From Mermis nigrescens (lineage: Eukaryota > Nematoda > Enoplea > Mermithida > Mermithidae), in NCBI GenBank assembly GCA_036768485.1, contig JAVLUZ010000154.1, forward strand, positions 21,567,896 to 21,631,895: DNA of 64,000 nucleotides, written 5' to 3'. The first letter of the stretch is position 1; each line of letters starts with the position of its first letter. This document shows positions 47,491 to 59,432 of this stretch, in pieces. Below the pieces are notes generated by a model, which worked only from the letters and a program-made list of their open reading frames with translations, did not search any database and was not told the origin of the DNA. Made by a program: the position numbers and the translations under genes.

Positions 47491-50400
47491 GTAAGCTATG
47501 CAATTTCGCAATTTAATGGACTGATACAGTGCGTATCAAAGCTGTAAAATAAAGCAATGCGAAAGATAAACTTTCAAGGGTATGAACATAGCCGTGCCAA
47601 GGGGGGTGCGAACTGTGCGGCCGCACAGGGCCGCTAAAATTATGGGCCGCTAAAAAAGTTGTAGTGCATGCCGTATAGAATTCATTTTTTGGCGGCCCTC
47701 TTACAATAATTCGATACATACGTTCAAAAGGATCGATTTTTCGACGTTCTAATGCAAACCCAGTCAGTTAAAAATCTTTACTTGCATTTTTAAGAGAACG
47801 CTGACTGAGCTATACTTGTATTCATTTTTCAGACATATTGTTGATTTTTCTGTTGCAATAATGTGTGTCCAGAAAATTGAGTTCGAAAAGGCTAAAATGT
47901 CAAAATTTTCCCGGCGCTTTGCACCGAGCCATGGATCAAATGAATTTAAAAGCTTGAATCAGCTGAAATAATCTAGCACTCCACATCACTAGTTATTTAA
48001 TGCACTATTTGTTCATTGAATGAAATTGCGCATGCTTGTTGAGCATAAAACTAAAAGTGCGAAAATGATTGTGTACCAGTTTGTCTATTCTTTGCTTTTT
48101 TGTCTTTCTTTACAAGGACACAATCCTATTTTGAATGAAAGAAATGGCCAAATTTTCTTATGTTTTTGTGCATTTCCTGTTTTCTGAACTGCATCTTCTT
48201 AATAAGAAGGTCACAAATGGGCCTGAAAAGGGTAAGAACAAAAACTTCAATTTATACATTTTTCTATATCTTATTGGCAGCGACTCGTTGCTGCGCTATG
48301 TAATTAGCAGAGGTCTAAAAACGCATTTCAGCTCAGAAGTTTTGTGAGATGTAAGAGTTCATCAATTTTGAGTGTTTTTGGGCTCCATTCAGGGCAGAAA
48401 TTCGGCCGTTTTTGCGAAGATTTTAACGTTATTATTTGACATTAAAATGCTTTTTTACAAAATTTGTAGGGACTCTGTCCCGGACCCCTGCAGGGAACGC
48501 TTGACCGCGCCACCTAAGACCCCCGCAGCATATGTGGGCAGCAACAAAATCCCGGGAGGGTAGGTGCAAGGTTTTTAGAGGTCGAAAAATGGTCTTAAAA
48601 ATGATGGTATGGCTAAGCAATACCGTTTTTAAGGTTTCTCATTGAGCACTACCCACGAATACCAGCTTTAAAAACATGGGAAGATTATGAATCGCTCAAG
48701 TCATGCACATGGACCAGACATGTACACTGAGCTAAAAGTTCTTGCTCGATCAAGTCCAAATGAATTAACTTCGCCACTAGCTACTCTTAAATGTCTATCA
48801 AATGACTTCCAGGATGTTTTCCCGAACCTTATAATTTATTTCAGAATTTTACTTACAATACCTATTGCTGTGGCCTCAGCAATAGGTATTGTTAGATATA
48901 TTTAGACATATTTGCGGTCAACTATGACTGATTCTCGTCTAAGTGCACTAGCGATTATTTCAATTGAAAAGGATTTATCATCTTTGTTAGATTTTTTGCA
49001 ATTGATTGACCAGTTTGCCGATCAGAAAGCTAGGCAAGTTATTTTGTAATAAAGCACGTCATCATTCACGAAAGAGGTAAATTATTTGAGAAAAAACATA
49101 CGATACCTACTAAAAATAATATATTTTGTTAGTAAATTTAAAGTAAGATGCTAACTGCGATTATATAGGTACATATGTAAAGGATATACATAAGTGATAA
49201 TTATGATGCCTATAATACCAGTTTTAAAAATTATGGGGGCCGCCAAAATAAGTTTCGCCCAGGGTCGCTAAACCTCTAAGCACGGCCCTGGGTCTATATT
49301 TGATGATTAAATCAAATTATTGTTTAAGGAAATTTAACACATAAAATGTGTAATGATTTGTTTTTTAATCGGCATTGAAAATGCAATTTACAGAACAGTG
49401 TAAGTAAGCACCTATAATGAATATTATTTAATTATCTTATTTATGATTCAAAGAACAACAGCGTAAGATAAGTCCTACCAGCCCACCGTCCTGAAAGTCC
49501 TCCTGTAGTCCCACAATCCCACCACTCCCAACTGCACCATCAAAGTATTGTTTTACAGAAGCTATTGTTATAAAAAATAGTGGCTTTCTGGTAAGAGGAC
49601 GGGCGGCCGGTTGCTCCTTATAGGTCTTACATTATGGCAACATTAGGAATGGGTACCTACTTACCCATTTTACAGTAATTCTTGAATTAATTTTTCACTA
49701 TTTCTCGAATTTCTGGTGTGCATCATGTCGGATAAGGCTTGTCAGAGACATTTATTTAAAAAAAGATTTCAAGTTTTTTGGGAGCCATAACATTTGTAAT
49801 TTAAAAATTTCTTAAGATAAACTTTATGAAAATTAATATGTTTGTCAACTGCTCCAGCTGCATGGATACAACGAACGGTTCGATCAGTTATCTCTGGAAC
49901 ATCCATCAGCCTGAGCTTCACTAATTTTCCAGTGTACATTGAATTTCGGTCGAGAATACTTTTAATGAAAAATTTTAAGCTTAGGTACTTTTCACATAAA
50001 ATTTTTGATAAATTTTGGCATCTTTTGAAAACACAGTAATTAAATAGCATCAGCAATGACTATGAATACAATTAGAATGCAAAAAACTAAGGAATACGCT
50101 ATTTCGCACGTAAATTGCGAATTTTTGGGACTTTTTCTGACATGTTTCGGAAAAATTAGGCTTACTTCTGAAATACTCTGAATGTCATAAATGGCATGCG
50201 ACATTAGTAAACCTTATGAGCTATTTTTATTCGATGCATTTTAAACAAGAATTAATCATACGACGTGTGTACTTAAAACTAATTTAATTGTGCGTACCTA
50301 AAAAACTTTCATTGCATACTATGGCACAGATAATAAATATGCAATAAGCATTTGCAAAAAAGACATTAGGTTATGTAACAAATACTATTTTGTCGTGAAT

Positions 50401-52348
50401 ATGTTATCATCTTAAAAAAATAAGTTAGGTACCTACCACGCAAATATTAAAATGAAGTACAAAATAACAACAAACTCGCTGCCACATATCTTTACATTTG
50501 CATATAAATGCTTTTTTCTTATACAATAGCGGTCGAGTTTTTATCAAGGTTCAGGTTTCTACATTCACAAAACCTGAAAATCAGTGATGCGTAATTCTGC
50601 ATATTCAGCATATTTAAATTAGTAATCGCTACGTATATCTGTCTCAACACTTCTCATTCAAAAATTTTCTGTATCAGCCAGCACCTCTTTAAGTCCGATT
50701 TGGTCTAAAATTCTCGCAAGCTCTCATACGTGTCCGTAGCATCGGAGAAAATTCCCAAAAAATTTAAAATATTAACGAATGAAGTCCAATTTGGGTTTTA
50801 ATTAGTTTTCCATATTAGGCAATAGGTTTTCCATGCAATGTTATGCACTAATTTTTTCAAATGAACATTTACAGAGAGACGAGTCAAGTCAGAATCAGAC
50901 ATACACGTAGAGGAGGCTCTCTAGACGCCTAGATTAAAAAATAGCATGTTTTCTGAGGAAAATGAGGGAAAATGAAGGCAAAAAACGATTGAAAATCAAA
51001 GATTTTATTCAAAAGTGTTCCGAATTGACCAGAAACTGTGGATTAACAAAATTTTCACGCTCTTTTTTATCTGTGTAGTTTTTCATTTAATTTTATCTAA
51101 ACAAGCTCATTGTTTGACTCTCCCGACCGGCTGACCCCCAGATCGGCCATGCGTTGCATCTCAGAAGTCAGAACCGTCTTGCAACAATGCGCGGTGCACA
51201 GTAATTCAAACATATAGGTAAGCAAATAAATGTTCAACGGTAAAAATATAAGGGTATTTTTTCATATTATTCCTGCACTGGTTTAAAAAATTCTTGATTA
51301 AAATAATTTTTTGACATCTGTTAGTGCTTTCCTTTTCTACGACTGACTCTGAGCTTAAATATAAAATATGCGCACAGTTTGACTTAGAGGACAGGAATTG
51401 GTGAAACTGTTGGAAGGGGTGGGACTGCTGGGACTTCCAGGAGTGGAGAATGGAGGCTGAAATGAAAAAATCGAATAATGGTAAAAGGAGAATGCAGTTC
51501 GTTTTTCATAAGTATTCAAATCAATATAATGGAGTAGATGAAGATTTTTCGAATAAATAATAAATAAATGAATTATAAATAAGAAAAATATTAAATAAAT
51601 AGATAAATAATAAATAAATGAATAATCAATAAACGACCGTGCATTGAAAGGTAAAACAATGTTGAGCAAATTGTTTAAACGATTCGTCGAGTCGTTTTTT
51701 CTGAATAGATGATATCATAGTTTTACTAGTTAAGTACAGTTCGCTGAGATTATAACTGAATTTGATCATAGTTAATTCATATTTCTGAATCCGATTTTTA
51801 GTTTTATCGAGAAAAATTACTTTGAAAGTTTATTCTTTAATTTCGTTTCGGTTGCTTTACTTTTTCGTGACTACTCAGATTCATCGCCTTAAACGTACCT
51901 AAATAACCATTCTACTTTAACAATACTGTTTTAGCAATGAAAGATCGAAGCTTCAGATGAGAGCGATAGAGGAAAATAATCGTTTAATCAAAAGAAGGCG
52001 AAAAAATCTTTTGTTAGTTGATATGAAAAACCTAAATTGAAAAATCGAAAAAAGTAGATGTCGTAGCTTCAGTCTTAGAAATTAAAGTAATATCGAATAA
52101 ATTGTTTGAATGTTTTTACAATATGTTTATACTTTTATGTTTATCAGCTGCCACCAATCAACACTGGAAGCGAACATGACCTCGGGGCACTTTTGTCTTG
52201 AAGTTTTTAATTGCTCTCTAACAGACGACGATCATTCGGTAGACTATCCCATTATTGACCAATGGGGCTGTAGTTTAGAAGACGCATTATTCAGCTCGGT
52301 CACTTATGAATCAGATCTAACAGCCGGAATCAGAGGACAGGCAATCAG
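47248..52348 (+). CDS. Zona pellucida (ZP) domain protein, two exons of the ZP-C half
   Basis: Two exons, 47248-47490 and 52148-52348, join in phase across a 4.66-kb intron (AG + C gives Ser). They encode the start of the ZP-C subdomain: C-DY..L..GPDGQPI....VGQKVYHRI, then C, a spacer, FCLEVFNCSL, IIDQWGCSLEDALF and YESDLTAG. This order corresponds to C.Y.I..G..G.P.....G..VYH.W.C / F...V..C.V.D / I.D..GC..D of arthropod ZP cuticle and apical-matrix proteins, which polymerise outside epithelial cells and are usually anchored by a carboxy membrane segment. The preceding ZP-N half and the following FK-AD...F.C segment are not found in the window. The gene is therefore partial; subfamily unassigned. 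Confidence 0.8.
47830..48530 (+). mobile_element. Copy of the GGCGTAGCCAG-ended element, truncated
   Basis: Matches 40300-41080 over its length, including TTTCCCGGCGCTTTGCACCGAG. Nested in the hAT relic. Confidence 0.7.
48525..48660 (+). mobile_element. GTGGGCAGCA family, truncated
   Basis: ATATGTGGGCAGCAACAAAATCCCGGGAGG, GGTCGAAAAATGGTCTTAAAAATGATGGTATGGC and AAGGTTTCTCATTGAGCACTA are present; the opposite end is missing. Confidence 0.65.
49300..50925. other. ZP intron, no recognisable content
   Basis: AT-rich. The 95-codon minus frame at 49769-50056 shows no motif and no good splice signals. Confidence 0.45.
50930..51190 (+). repeat. Repeat with CCCCAGATCGGCCATGC end, copy 1
   Basis: GTGTTCCGAATTGACCAGAAACTGTG and GCTGACCCCCAGATCGGCCATGC correspond to GTGTTTTAAATTGACCAGAAGCTGTG and GTCTGATCCCCAGATCGGCCATGC at 54050-54200. 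Confidence 0.65.
51355..51456 (-). CDS. Candidate terminal exon, Ser/Pro-rich
   Basis: A TTTTTCATTTCAG acceptor precedes 34 codons reading PPFSTPGSPSSPTPSNSF, then TNSCPLSQTVRIFYI and TAA. Composition (G+C-richer, Pro/Ser-rich) differs sharply from the flanks and the acceptor is good, but there is no known motif and no partner exon in the window. It lies antisense inside the ZP intron. The hydrophobic frame upstream (to 51669) is an ATTT-rich low-complexity artefact. Confidence 0.3.
   Translation of the reverse strand, partial: PPFSTPGSPSSPTPSNSFTNSCPLSQTVRIFYI
52148..52348 (+). CDS. ZP exon: central ZP-C
   Basis: TTATCAG acceptor, ATCAG|GTACAA donor. Six-residue start SCHQST, then FCLEVFNCSLTDDDHSVDYP and IIDQWGCSLEDALFSSV. 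The cysteines of the ZP-C pattern (HRI-S-C, FC, NC, GC) are present. Ends in phase 2 at QAI(R), where the family expects F.YAD to follow. Confidence 0.85.
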
Positions 52349-53240
52349 GTACAACAGAATTAGAAATCATAAACATAATTTTAACAAAAGATGAATATGA
52401 TGTTTTGGACGTTCGAGACTCTTCACTTGTGTCGTAAAATATCTGAAACGGCAAGAAATGTGTTTAAAAGCACTGCGATTACAGCTCTCTTTCGTTTCGT
52501 TCCAAACTTCATACGAATATGCCAATAAATTTGTAAATTGAAGAATGAGTAACAGTTTGCATTCTCGCTCTACATCGAGAATATACATAGAAAAGTTTCG
52601 GAAAAAATTCTGAGTACTTACCACTTTGCTAGCTGAGCTGCATGAGTCGAAGACATAAAATTCGCAGTAAAATCGTTACTTCTGTAAAAACGACAGTTTT
52701 AAATCGGAATCTGTTTCTTCCTATAACAACTTACCTCTTATGATTATTTTCATTCTGATTTTTCACCGTAATAGTTAAGAGTTCAATTATTTCCATGTGC
52801 CTCAAGTCCCGACTTTTTCATTCCTAGATTCCACAACAGCCCAAAAATGAAGCTAATGTGCCAGACGAAAATTCTTTTGAATACTTTGGTAGATGATTGT
52901 ACAAAGAATCGGAGCAAATGTTCGGCTGAAAATTGAATCGCAATGCAAAATAAAATTTCGAAATATATAAGTAAGCGATTAGAAAATATCACTTCAAGAT
53001 TTGGACGAACACGTCAATCTTTGTCACGATGGAAAAACGAACCTGTTACGGAATAAAACCTGCGATATAATCATTTCGGCACAAAATCGGACGATCCTTC
53101 GGATTGGGGCCGGATCAGTCAGCGAGCGACATAACAAAAGACGATTTTAAATGATTCGTGATCAGCCACTGGCTTTAATTTTCAATTTTTTCAATTTTTT
53201 TCTGTTCCATATAAGGTACGAATCTTCAGGATTATTTTTA
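52349..53240. other. Downstream of the last visible ZP exon; nothing assignable
   Basis: I looked for a following ZP exon encoding F.YAD...F.C and did not find one. Frames here are short and AT-driven. Confidence 0.45.
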
Positions 53241-54560
53241 ACAGTGAGCATACATGGGCAGGACCCAAATGCTGCGAGGGTCTGGGGTGGGTCTGGTAAT
53301 TTTAAAAAATTATTGGGAGAAAAAAACGCCATTTTTCGATGTCTCTCATAGCTCTATCAAATGTTATCAAAAAGATCGCAAAAAACAAAGAACGTTTGAG
53401 AAATTTAAATCTGAAGTGTCTTTAGAATTTTGGTTGGAACCTTCTGGATATAAGATGTCCCCAGCAAACATGGGTAACAGTCAAATTCTGAGGGGGTCCG
53501 ATAGAGCAAAATAACCAGAAATCAGCACCAAAAATTTAATTCTGGGGGAGGGGTCTATAGACTTTGGGCAGGTCCAGACTATACATGCACGTGGAGGGGG
53601 ATTTGGGAGTGTAGACCCCCAAAATAGTAAAATGGAAAATTTTCCCGGGAAAATGAGGTATGAACACAAAAAGTGCTTTAAAGAGGTCGAAAAATTATTG
53701 GGAGAAAAAACGACATTTTCCGATGTCTCTCATAGCTCTATCAAATGTTATCAAAAAGATCGCAAAAAAACAAAAAATGTTTGAGAAATTTAAATCTGAA
53801 GTGTCCTTAGAATTTTGGTTGGGACCTTCTGGATTCAAGATGTCCCCGGCAAACATGGGTAACAGCCAAATTCTGAGGAGGTCCGATGGAGCAAAATAAC
53901 CAGATCAGCACCAAAAATTTAATTCTGGGTGAGGGGTCTATCGACTTTGGGCAAGTCCAGACTAGACATGCACGTGGAGGGGGTTTATGGGTGTAGACCC
54001 CCAAAATAATAAAATGTGAAATTTTCTCGGGAAAATGAGGAAATGAACACAAAAAGTGTTTTAAATTGACCAGAAGCTGTGTAATAATGCATTTTTAACT
54101 CTATTTTGGCGCTTATACTAGATTTTGAGGTCATTCTGGCTCAAAAAAAGCTGAATCCTTGACTCTCAACACCGTCTGATCCCCAGATCGGCCATGCTGA
54201 GCATCTATGGTCCAGACCCCCACGCTTATGTGTGGTCCCCGCATACATGAGCAGGAGCTGAATTTAGAGGGGGATTTGGGTAGTGTAAAACTTGCAAAAA
54301 TCTCAAAAAAACATGCCTTAAATTCAACTTGAGGTCTACTGGATTCTTCGGAGTCTAAACCCATGTCCACGTGTGCTTCCCAGGCCACGTATACATGGGT
54401 AGCAATTAAGTTATATGAGTCTGAGTGTAGTAAAATCGCAAAAATCGCGAAGAAACGCCAAAGATTCAATTGAAGGATGTCTCCTGGATTCTCAGAGGGG
54501 TTTATATTCTGGGAGTCTAAAATTTCAAACTCCCACGCCATCGTGAGATCCACCTCCCCA
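53240..54560 (+). repeat. Tandem 383-base duplication and related GGGCAG/CCCCAG repeats
   Basis: ATTATTGGGAGAAAAAA begins at 53311 and again at 53694; both units run through GATGTCTCTCATAGCTCTATC, AGATGTCCCC.GCAAACATGGGTAACAG and AATTTAATTCTGGG to GTGTAGACCCCC. A related end (54030-54230) and two shorter ATACATGGGxAGCA units (54240-54560) follow. The ORFs inside are repeat-derived. Confidence 0.8.
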
Positions 54561-55384
54561 CCCCAGGCCCATGTTTTTAACAGTAAGCTGACAGTTCGCG
54601 TTATTGATAATCTCTAATGCAATTGTGTCGGCGAAAATTTATAAAATTAATTTCAGCTGCTGTGAAATAGACCTTATGGCTATTTTGATAGGATAGGCAG
54701 TAGGCACCTCTGATACAGTTGTATTAACGAAACATTATGAAGTTTCGTTCACTTTGCATATTATAATTTATTGTTTTGCTCCAGTCACTCGAAAGAAATA
54801 TATTCTGAATCATTCTTGGTCAACAGGTAGGGCATGTACATAAGTAGGTATCTTTTACGCTGTAACAATTGAAACGAAGTTCTGATAGCAAACGCTTCTT
54901 GCGTAAAATTATGAACGATTAAGATTTTGTTGAAGAAATAGGTTGTGTCAGAAATGTTTTTCTTGTTTTAAAACCGATCAGACACGAGTGGAAAACGTTT
55001 GGTTCTAAAGGATTCGTATTTACTTGTGATAAGAAAGGCGGCAGCACAGCGAAAACACCGATGCGACATTCAAACCAAAACATAGGAAAATAAAAAAATG
55101 GAATTCCGCGAAATTAATCCGGAAATGCATGTAAATCGACAACGATTTAAATTTACACCGTTTGATGTTTAAGGATGATGCATGTACATATTTCGCGAAA
55201 GCTTGTGCATAGCGGACAATGTTTTAATTGGTGGGATTCGACTACAAAACGCGCTTTGAACTATGTGTGACTACACATGATATTACAGGCAATAAACAAG
55301 GGCCATACAAAGTTTTGTCGGGCAAAATTGTGCTAATGTAGCATATATCTGAAAACGACTTTTGTAGCCACTTGTGTTAGTGCT
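54561..55384. other. No recognisable gene
   Basis: AT-rich, without matches elsewhere in the window that I can see. Confidence 0.45.
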
Positions 55385-58300
55385 TAAGAGAGAATTTCTG
55401 AGAAAATTGACCTTCCTATGTACAATGATGTGATAAGTGAAAAATAGATTTCCCTAAAAATCAGCTATTTAGGGTAGTTTTTGACCCTGAGCACGAAATT
55501 GATGATCATTCTGCTTGGAAGTCAAAATTCAAGTAGCTAAAGTAACCCAAAGGTTACGCTTTTGTCAATTTTTGCAATATTTTATAGTCATTATCTTAGG
55601 CTGTGCCCTGTCGTCAGTTTTAGTGATAAACTCATGAAATTTTATCCATTGACCAGCCGATAAATGCGGTTTAAACTACAGAAGAGAAATCTGGGAAAAA
55701 TGAATTTTTTCATTTCACACAACTGTTTAAAGTCGTCTATTTCTTGATAAAAGAGATAAAATTTTACACTAAAAATGGCGTAATATGCTCAATACACGAG
55801 TGCGACTAAAAATTTTTTCCACAAATATGTGTTTCTATGTTGTACATATAATCAGCAAAAATTACAGAAAAAAAATCCCAGCAGCAGAAGTTATACAGGT
55901 TTTACTAATTTCTATTGATGCCCTATTTTAATGAAATTGGGCACAAGAATTGATGCTGCATCATCAATATGGGAGCAGGATATAAGATAGTTCAAGAAAA
56001 TATGAATTCTTATATTTGGTACATGGCTGTAAAAAATTAACAGAAAATAACTTTTGGAACATGAGTTGTACGGGTTTTTACTAATGTCATTATGTAATTT
56101 TTAACCAAAATTTTACACAAAAACTGATGCAACATAGTTAATCTGCGAGCACAACAAATTCTATTTTCCATGATTTTGCATATTTTGATTCAATCCTTGA
56201 CTCTCGAAAATTGTTGAAAAAAAACTTGTCAAACTAAAGTAATGCGGATTTTCTTAAGTTTGACAGACAGTTTAGTTTACTAAAACTTGGGAAGGCAACT
56301 ATGTATTTTGTGAATCGATGGAGAAGGGCAAAAAAAATTTTTAGAGCTATTTTTGGCGGGCTCGATGCAATGATGAAGAAAAACTTTGAAGAAAATTTGA
56401 GTATTTGTGCACAAAAATCTTCGACTAAAGCCATCAAAATATGACTTATTATCATTCAGTCCATGAACAATTTTGTAATGCGCCAAATAAGAAAAACACA
56501 GTTCTCAACATTCAATTTGAGCGGTTTTTGGCGGGTTAGAACACTTGACTATAAAAACAATAAATTCAGCATGAAGCGCCAAAAAATTTGGCTTTACTAG
56601 CACCTAAATACTCTAAAAACCTGTTTTGGCGCTACTATACATTATGTAGATTTACTTCAAGAATTTATCGCCCTTCGGGATTATCAGAAATTTTCCATTT
56701 TGGGTGGGGCAGGCTCCCTTCTTGCCTTCTGTATGTGGGCCTGATGGTAGTTATACTGGTTAATATTTATGAACTAATAATGTTGTGGCATGTAAATAGT
56801 GTATGGTAAAAGATCTAAGACCAAAAGTTAATTCATTTTGAAGATGGTGCGGATTTATTGAAATTGGTCAGTGCATTTAAACAATTTTGTTCTTTGCATT
56901 TGCTTTTGTTTTTGTATCATTTCAACATGCAGAGAAGACTATATGCAATGACGTTCAAGTTAATCAAAAAAAAACAAAATACATACATAGTAGCTTGGCT
57001 ATTTAGCAGCAAAACATTCACTATCTAACAAATCATTCTCCACCTCAAGGTGAGAATCAATGAGTTTTTTTGACTGGATTCAGCAACATGCAAAAAACAG
57101 CTAGGAAAATCGAAAGCATTTTTCGTATTGTCAATCTATGCAAAAACACTATGAAATCAAGTATACATTACACTATGCTATGCATGCATCCAGTTTTCTA
57201 ATTTTCTGAGCCAAAACACCAACTGGAGAAAGGTTTTCAACCAATTCATTTTATTATGTCATAAAGATAAACATTAAATAAGTGCCTACTACTCGTATAT
57301 AAAATTTCAAAAGGTGAAATTTCAGTGTGCGCGTGAAATAAAATATAGTAGGAAGTTTGCAAAGACCTTTTGCTTCATTTGTCAAATTTAAGGTGCTGTT
57401 AATGTTTGCATAAAATTTTCATAACAAAATAATTGTTTAATAACACCCATATAAGCTTCTGCTTGATCTGTTTTCCTAAAATAAATAATTTTTTTACAAA
57501 AATATAGCTGGCATTCCAAGATATACGTTTGTCAAAGTCTGCTGCATCAATTTTTGTGTAAAAGTATGAAAAGTTTACTTATGAAGATAGCAAAACCCAC
57601 ATAATTGCTGTTTTATAAGACATTGTCGTTAAACTTTTCACAACATACAATATAACAATCCCTTATCATTTGCTCACAGTTTGTGGATACTGCATCAATT
57701 TTTTCGCCGAATTTTGATAAAATAACGTCTCTGCCAAAGTTAAGAAAATCTGCTTTACTTTAGTTTGGCAAGATTTTTCCGCGAGTTTCGAGAGTTAAGG
57801 ATCGAATCAAAATAAGCAGGATCATGGAAAGTAGAATTTGTTGTGCTCGCGGATTAACTATGTTGCATTAGTTTTTGTGTATAATTTTGGTTAAAAATTA
57901 CATAATGACATTAGTAAAAACCCGTATAACTCATGTTCCAAAAGTGATTTTCTGTTGATTTTTTACAGCCACGTACAAGATATAAGAATTCATATTTTCT
58001 CAAAGCTACCTTATTTTCTGTTCTCATATTGATGATGCAGCATCAATTCTTGCGCCCAATTTTGTTAGAATAGGGCATCAATAGAAATTAGCAAAACCTG
58101 TATAACTTCTGCTGCTGGGAACTATTTTCCGTTATTTTCGGTGATTATATGTACTACATAGAAACACATATTTGTGGAAAAAATTTTTTGTCGCACTCAC
58201 GTATTGAGCACGTTACGCCATTTTTAGTGTAAAATTTTATATTTTTCATCAAGAAAAAGACGACTTTAATCAGTTGTGCAAAGTGTAAAAATTTATTTTT

Positions 58301-58575
58301 CCCAGGATTTCTCTTCTGTAGTTTAAACCGCATTTATCGGTTGGTCAATGGATAAAATTTCATGAGTTTATCACTAAAACTGAAGACAGGGCACAGCCTA
58401 AGGCAATGACTATAAAATATTGCAAAAATTGACAAAACCGTAAACTTTGGGTTACGGTAGCTAGATGAATTTTGAGTTCCAAGCAAAATGATCATCAATT
58501 TCGTGCTCAGCAGGCAAATTTATTTTTCACTCATCACATCGATGATTGAACTTCTCAGAAATTGTGTCTTAAAAT
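55385..58575. mobile_element. 3.2-kb element with arms of about 850 bases in inverted orientation
   Basis: 55385-56275 and 57735-58575 are inverted copies: TTTCTGAGAA at both tips, then GAGCACGAAATTGATGATCATT, GTTTTAGTGATAAACTCATG, GTTATACAGGTTTT, ATGCTGCATCATCAATATG and CTGCGAGCACAACAAATTCTA against their complements. Within each arm a diverged unit of about 170-180 bases repeats (GAGTTGTACGGGTTTTTACTAA and AAGTTATACAGGTTTTACTAA). The 1.45-kb centre has no transposase; it holds a piece of the GCGC-hairpin family (56535-56700). Foldback or large non-autonomous TIR element. Confidence 0.8.
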
Positions 58576-58577
58576 TG

Positions 58578-58748
58578 TAGTCTGTTTCACTCAAGTTCGG
58601 TCATACATTTTAAAACTATCTCCAACAATACGCTGACATATTGCGATTATAGCATTGATCTGATATATAATTATCGTAACGTAACCCTCGGCTTACTGTC
58701 GATAAAAGTTCTTAAAATTTATGCACAAAGTTATGTAAAACAGACTAT
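58578..58748. mobile_element. TAGTCTGTTTC MITE, copy 3
   Basis: TAGTCTGTTTCACTCAAGTTC to GTTATGTAAAACAGACTA, with the same core as 27014-27177. It directly abuts the 3.2-kb inverted-arm element. Confidence 0.85.
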
Positions 58749-58755
58749 AGTTCTT

Positions 58756-59061
58756 TTGTATGGTACAATTTTTGAGTCAAATGAAATAACAATAAGGATT
58801 CTGCGCACAGTAACTAAGCATGATAGTTTTACTACAGTCTGTTCCATTCCAAACGGCCCATCTCCGCCAGTCTTATCAGTACATGAACGCAGTGCACCTT
58901 TCAAGTTTGTGGGCAGTAGGCTCCTCAATGAACTGCATCAAAGGGGTTTTTCAATACATTTCTTCAGATTTCCCTTCATTATCTGGTCTATTCTACCAAA
59001 CTGTGTGCAGGAAACTCATTATTCAGCGTTACAAAAGTGGTTTCTAGGCAGCGTACAGTAA
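58756..59061. other. Unassigned stretch, open on both strands
   Basis: More balanced composition than its flanks and open on the plus strand for about 100 codons (CSIPNGPSPPVLSVHERSA) and on the minus strand for 65. No family recognised. The 18-mer GTGGGCAGTAGGCTC region near 58910 recurs inverted near 59572, inside the MITE at 59433. Confidence 0.25.
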
Positions 59062-59189
59062 TACAATTTTTCCTACTAACCTTAATATGGTTATCGATTT
59101 CTATGCACAGTACCGTGATTGTTGCTACAGTTTAAAGAGCTTTTGTAATCGATTTACATCAACTCAAAAATTGTGATCGTGCATATCGG

Positions 59190-59321
59190 TCATAAATTTT
59201 AAAACTATCTCCGACGATAAGCAGACAGATTGCGATTATAGCATTGATCTGATATATAAATATCGAAACCCTCGGCTTACTGTCGATTGAATTTCTTAAA
59301 ATGCATGTGAAACAGTCTATA
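59190..59321. mobile_element. TAGTCTGTTTC MITE, copy 4, left end lost
   Basis: GGTCATAAATTTTAAAACTATCTCCGACGATAAGC through the shared core to GCATGTGAAACAGTCTATA; the left tip is replaced by unrelated sequence. Confidence 0.8.
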
Positions 59322-59432
59322 AGTAACCACTCGAAGTACGTATGTACATTTTCACCTATCCTTTTGATTCTGCTATCTTTCTACCCTCTTCCGTCTTGCA
59401 AAAATTTACACATTGTACAGACTCACCTACCT

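Larger units (their letters stand above)
47587..49290 (+). pseudogene. hAT (ZMYM1-like) transposon in the ZP intron
   Basis: The left end is ATAGCCGTGCCAAGGGGGGTGC; the right end, read inward, is CAGGGCCGTGCTTAGAGG. CAGGGCCGTGC is a common hAT tip. Coding remains at 48687-49050 on the plus strand: SPLATLKCLSNDFQDVFPN, then IPIAVASA, a break near 48885-48910, then LRSTMTDSRLSALAIISIE and LLDFLQLIDQFADQKARQV, a stop and AATAAA at 49048. This is the C-terminal dimerisation region of hAT transposases of the ZMYM1-like type. The rest of the transposase is gone, replaced by two unrelated repeats (47830-48530 and 48525-48660). Confidence 0.82.

Noticed and set aside
53151..53351. Possible next ZP exon (YESSGLFLT)
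   Set aside because: Lacks the F.YAD and Cys pattern expected after the 52348 donor and overlaps a repeat start.
53254..54553. Frames of 79-140 codons on both strands
   Set aside because: They arise from the 383-base tandem repeat and its relatives.
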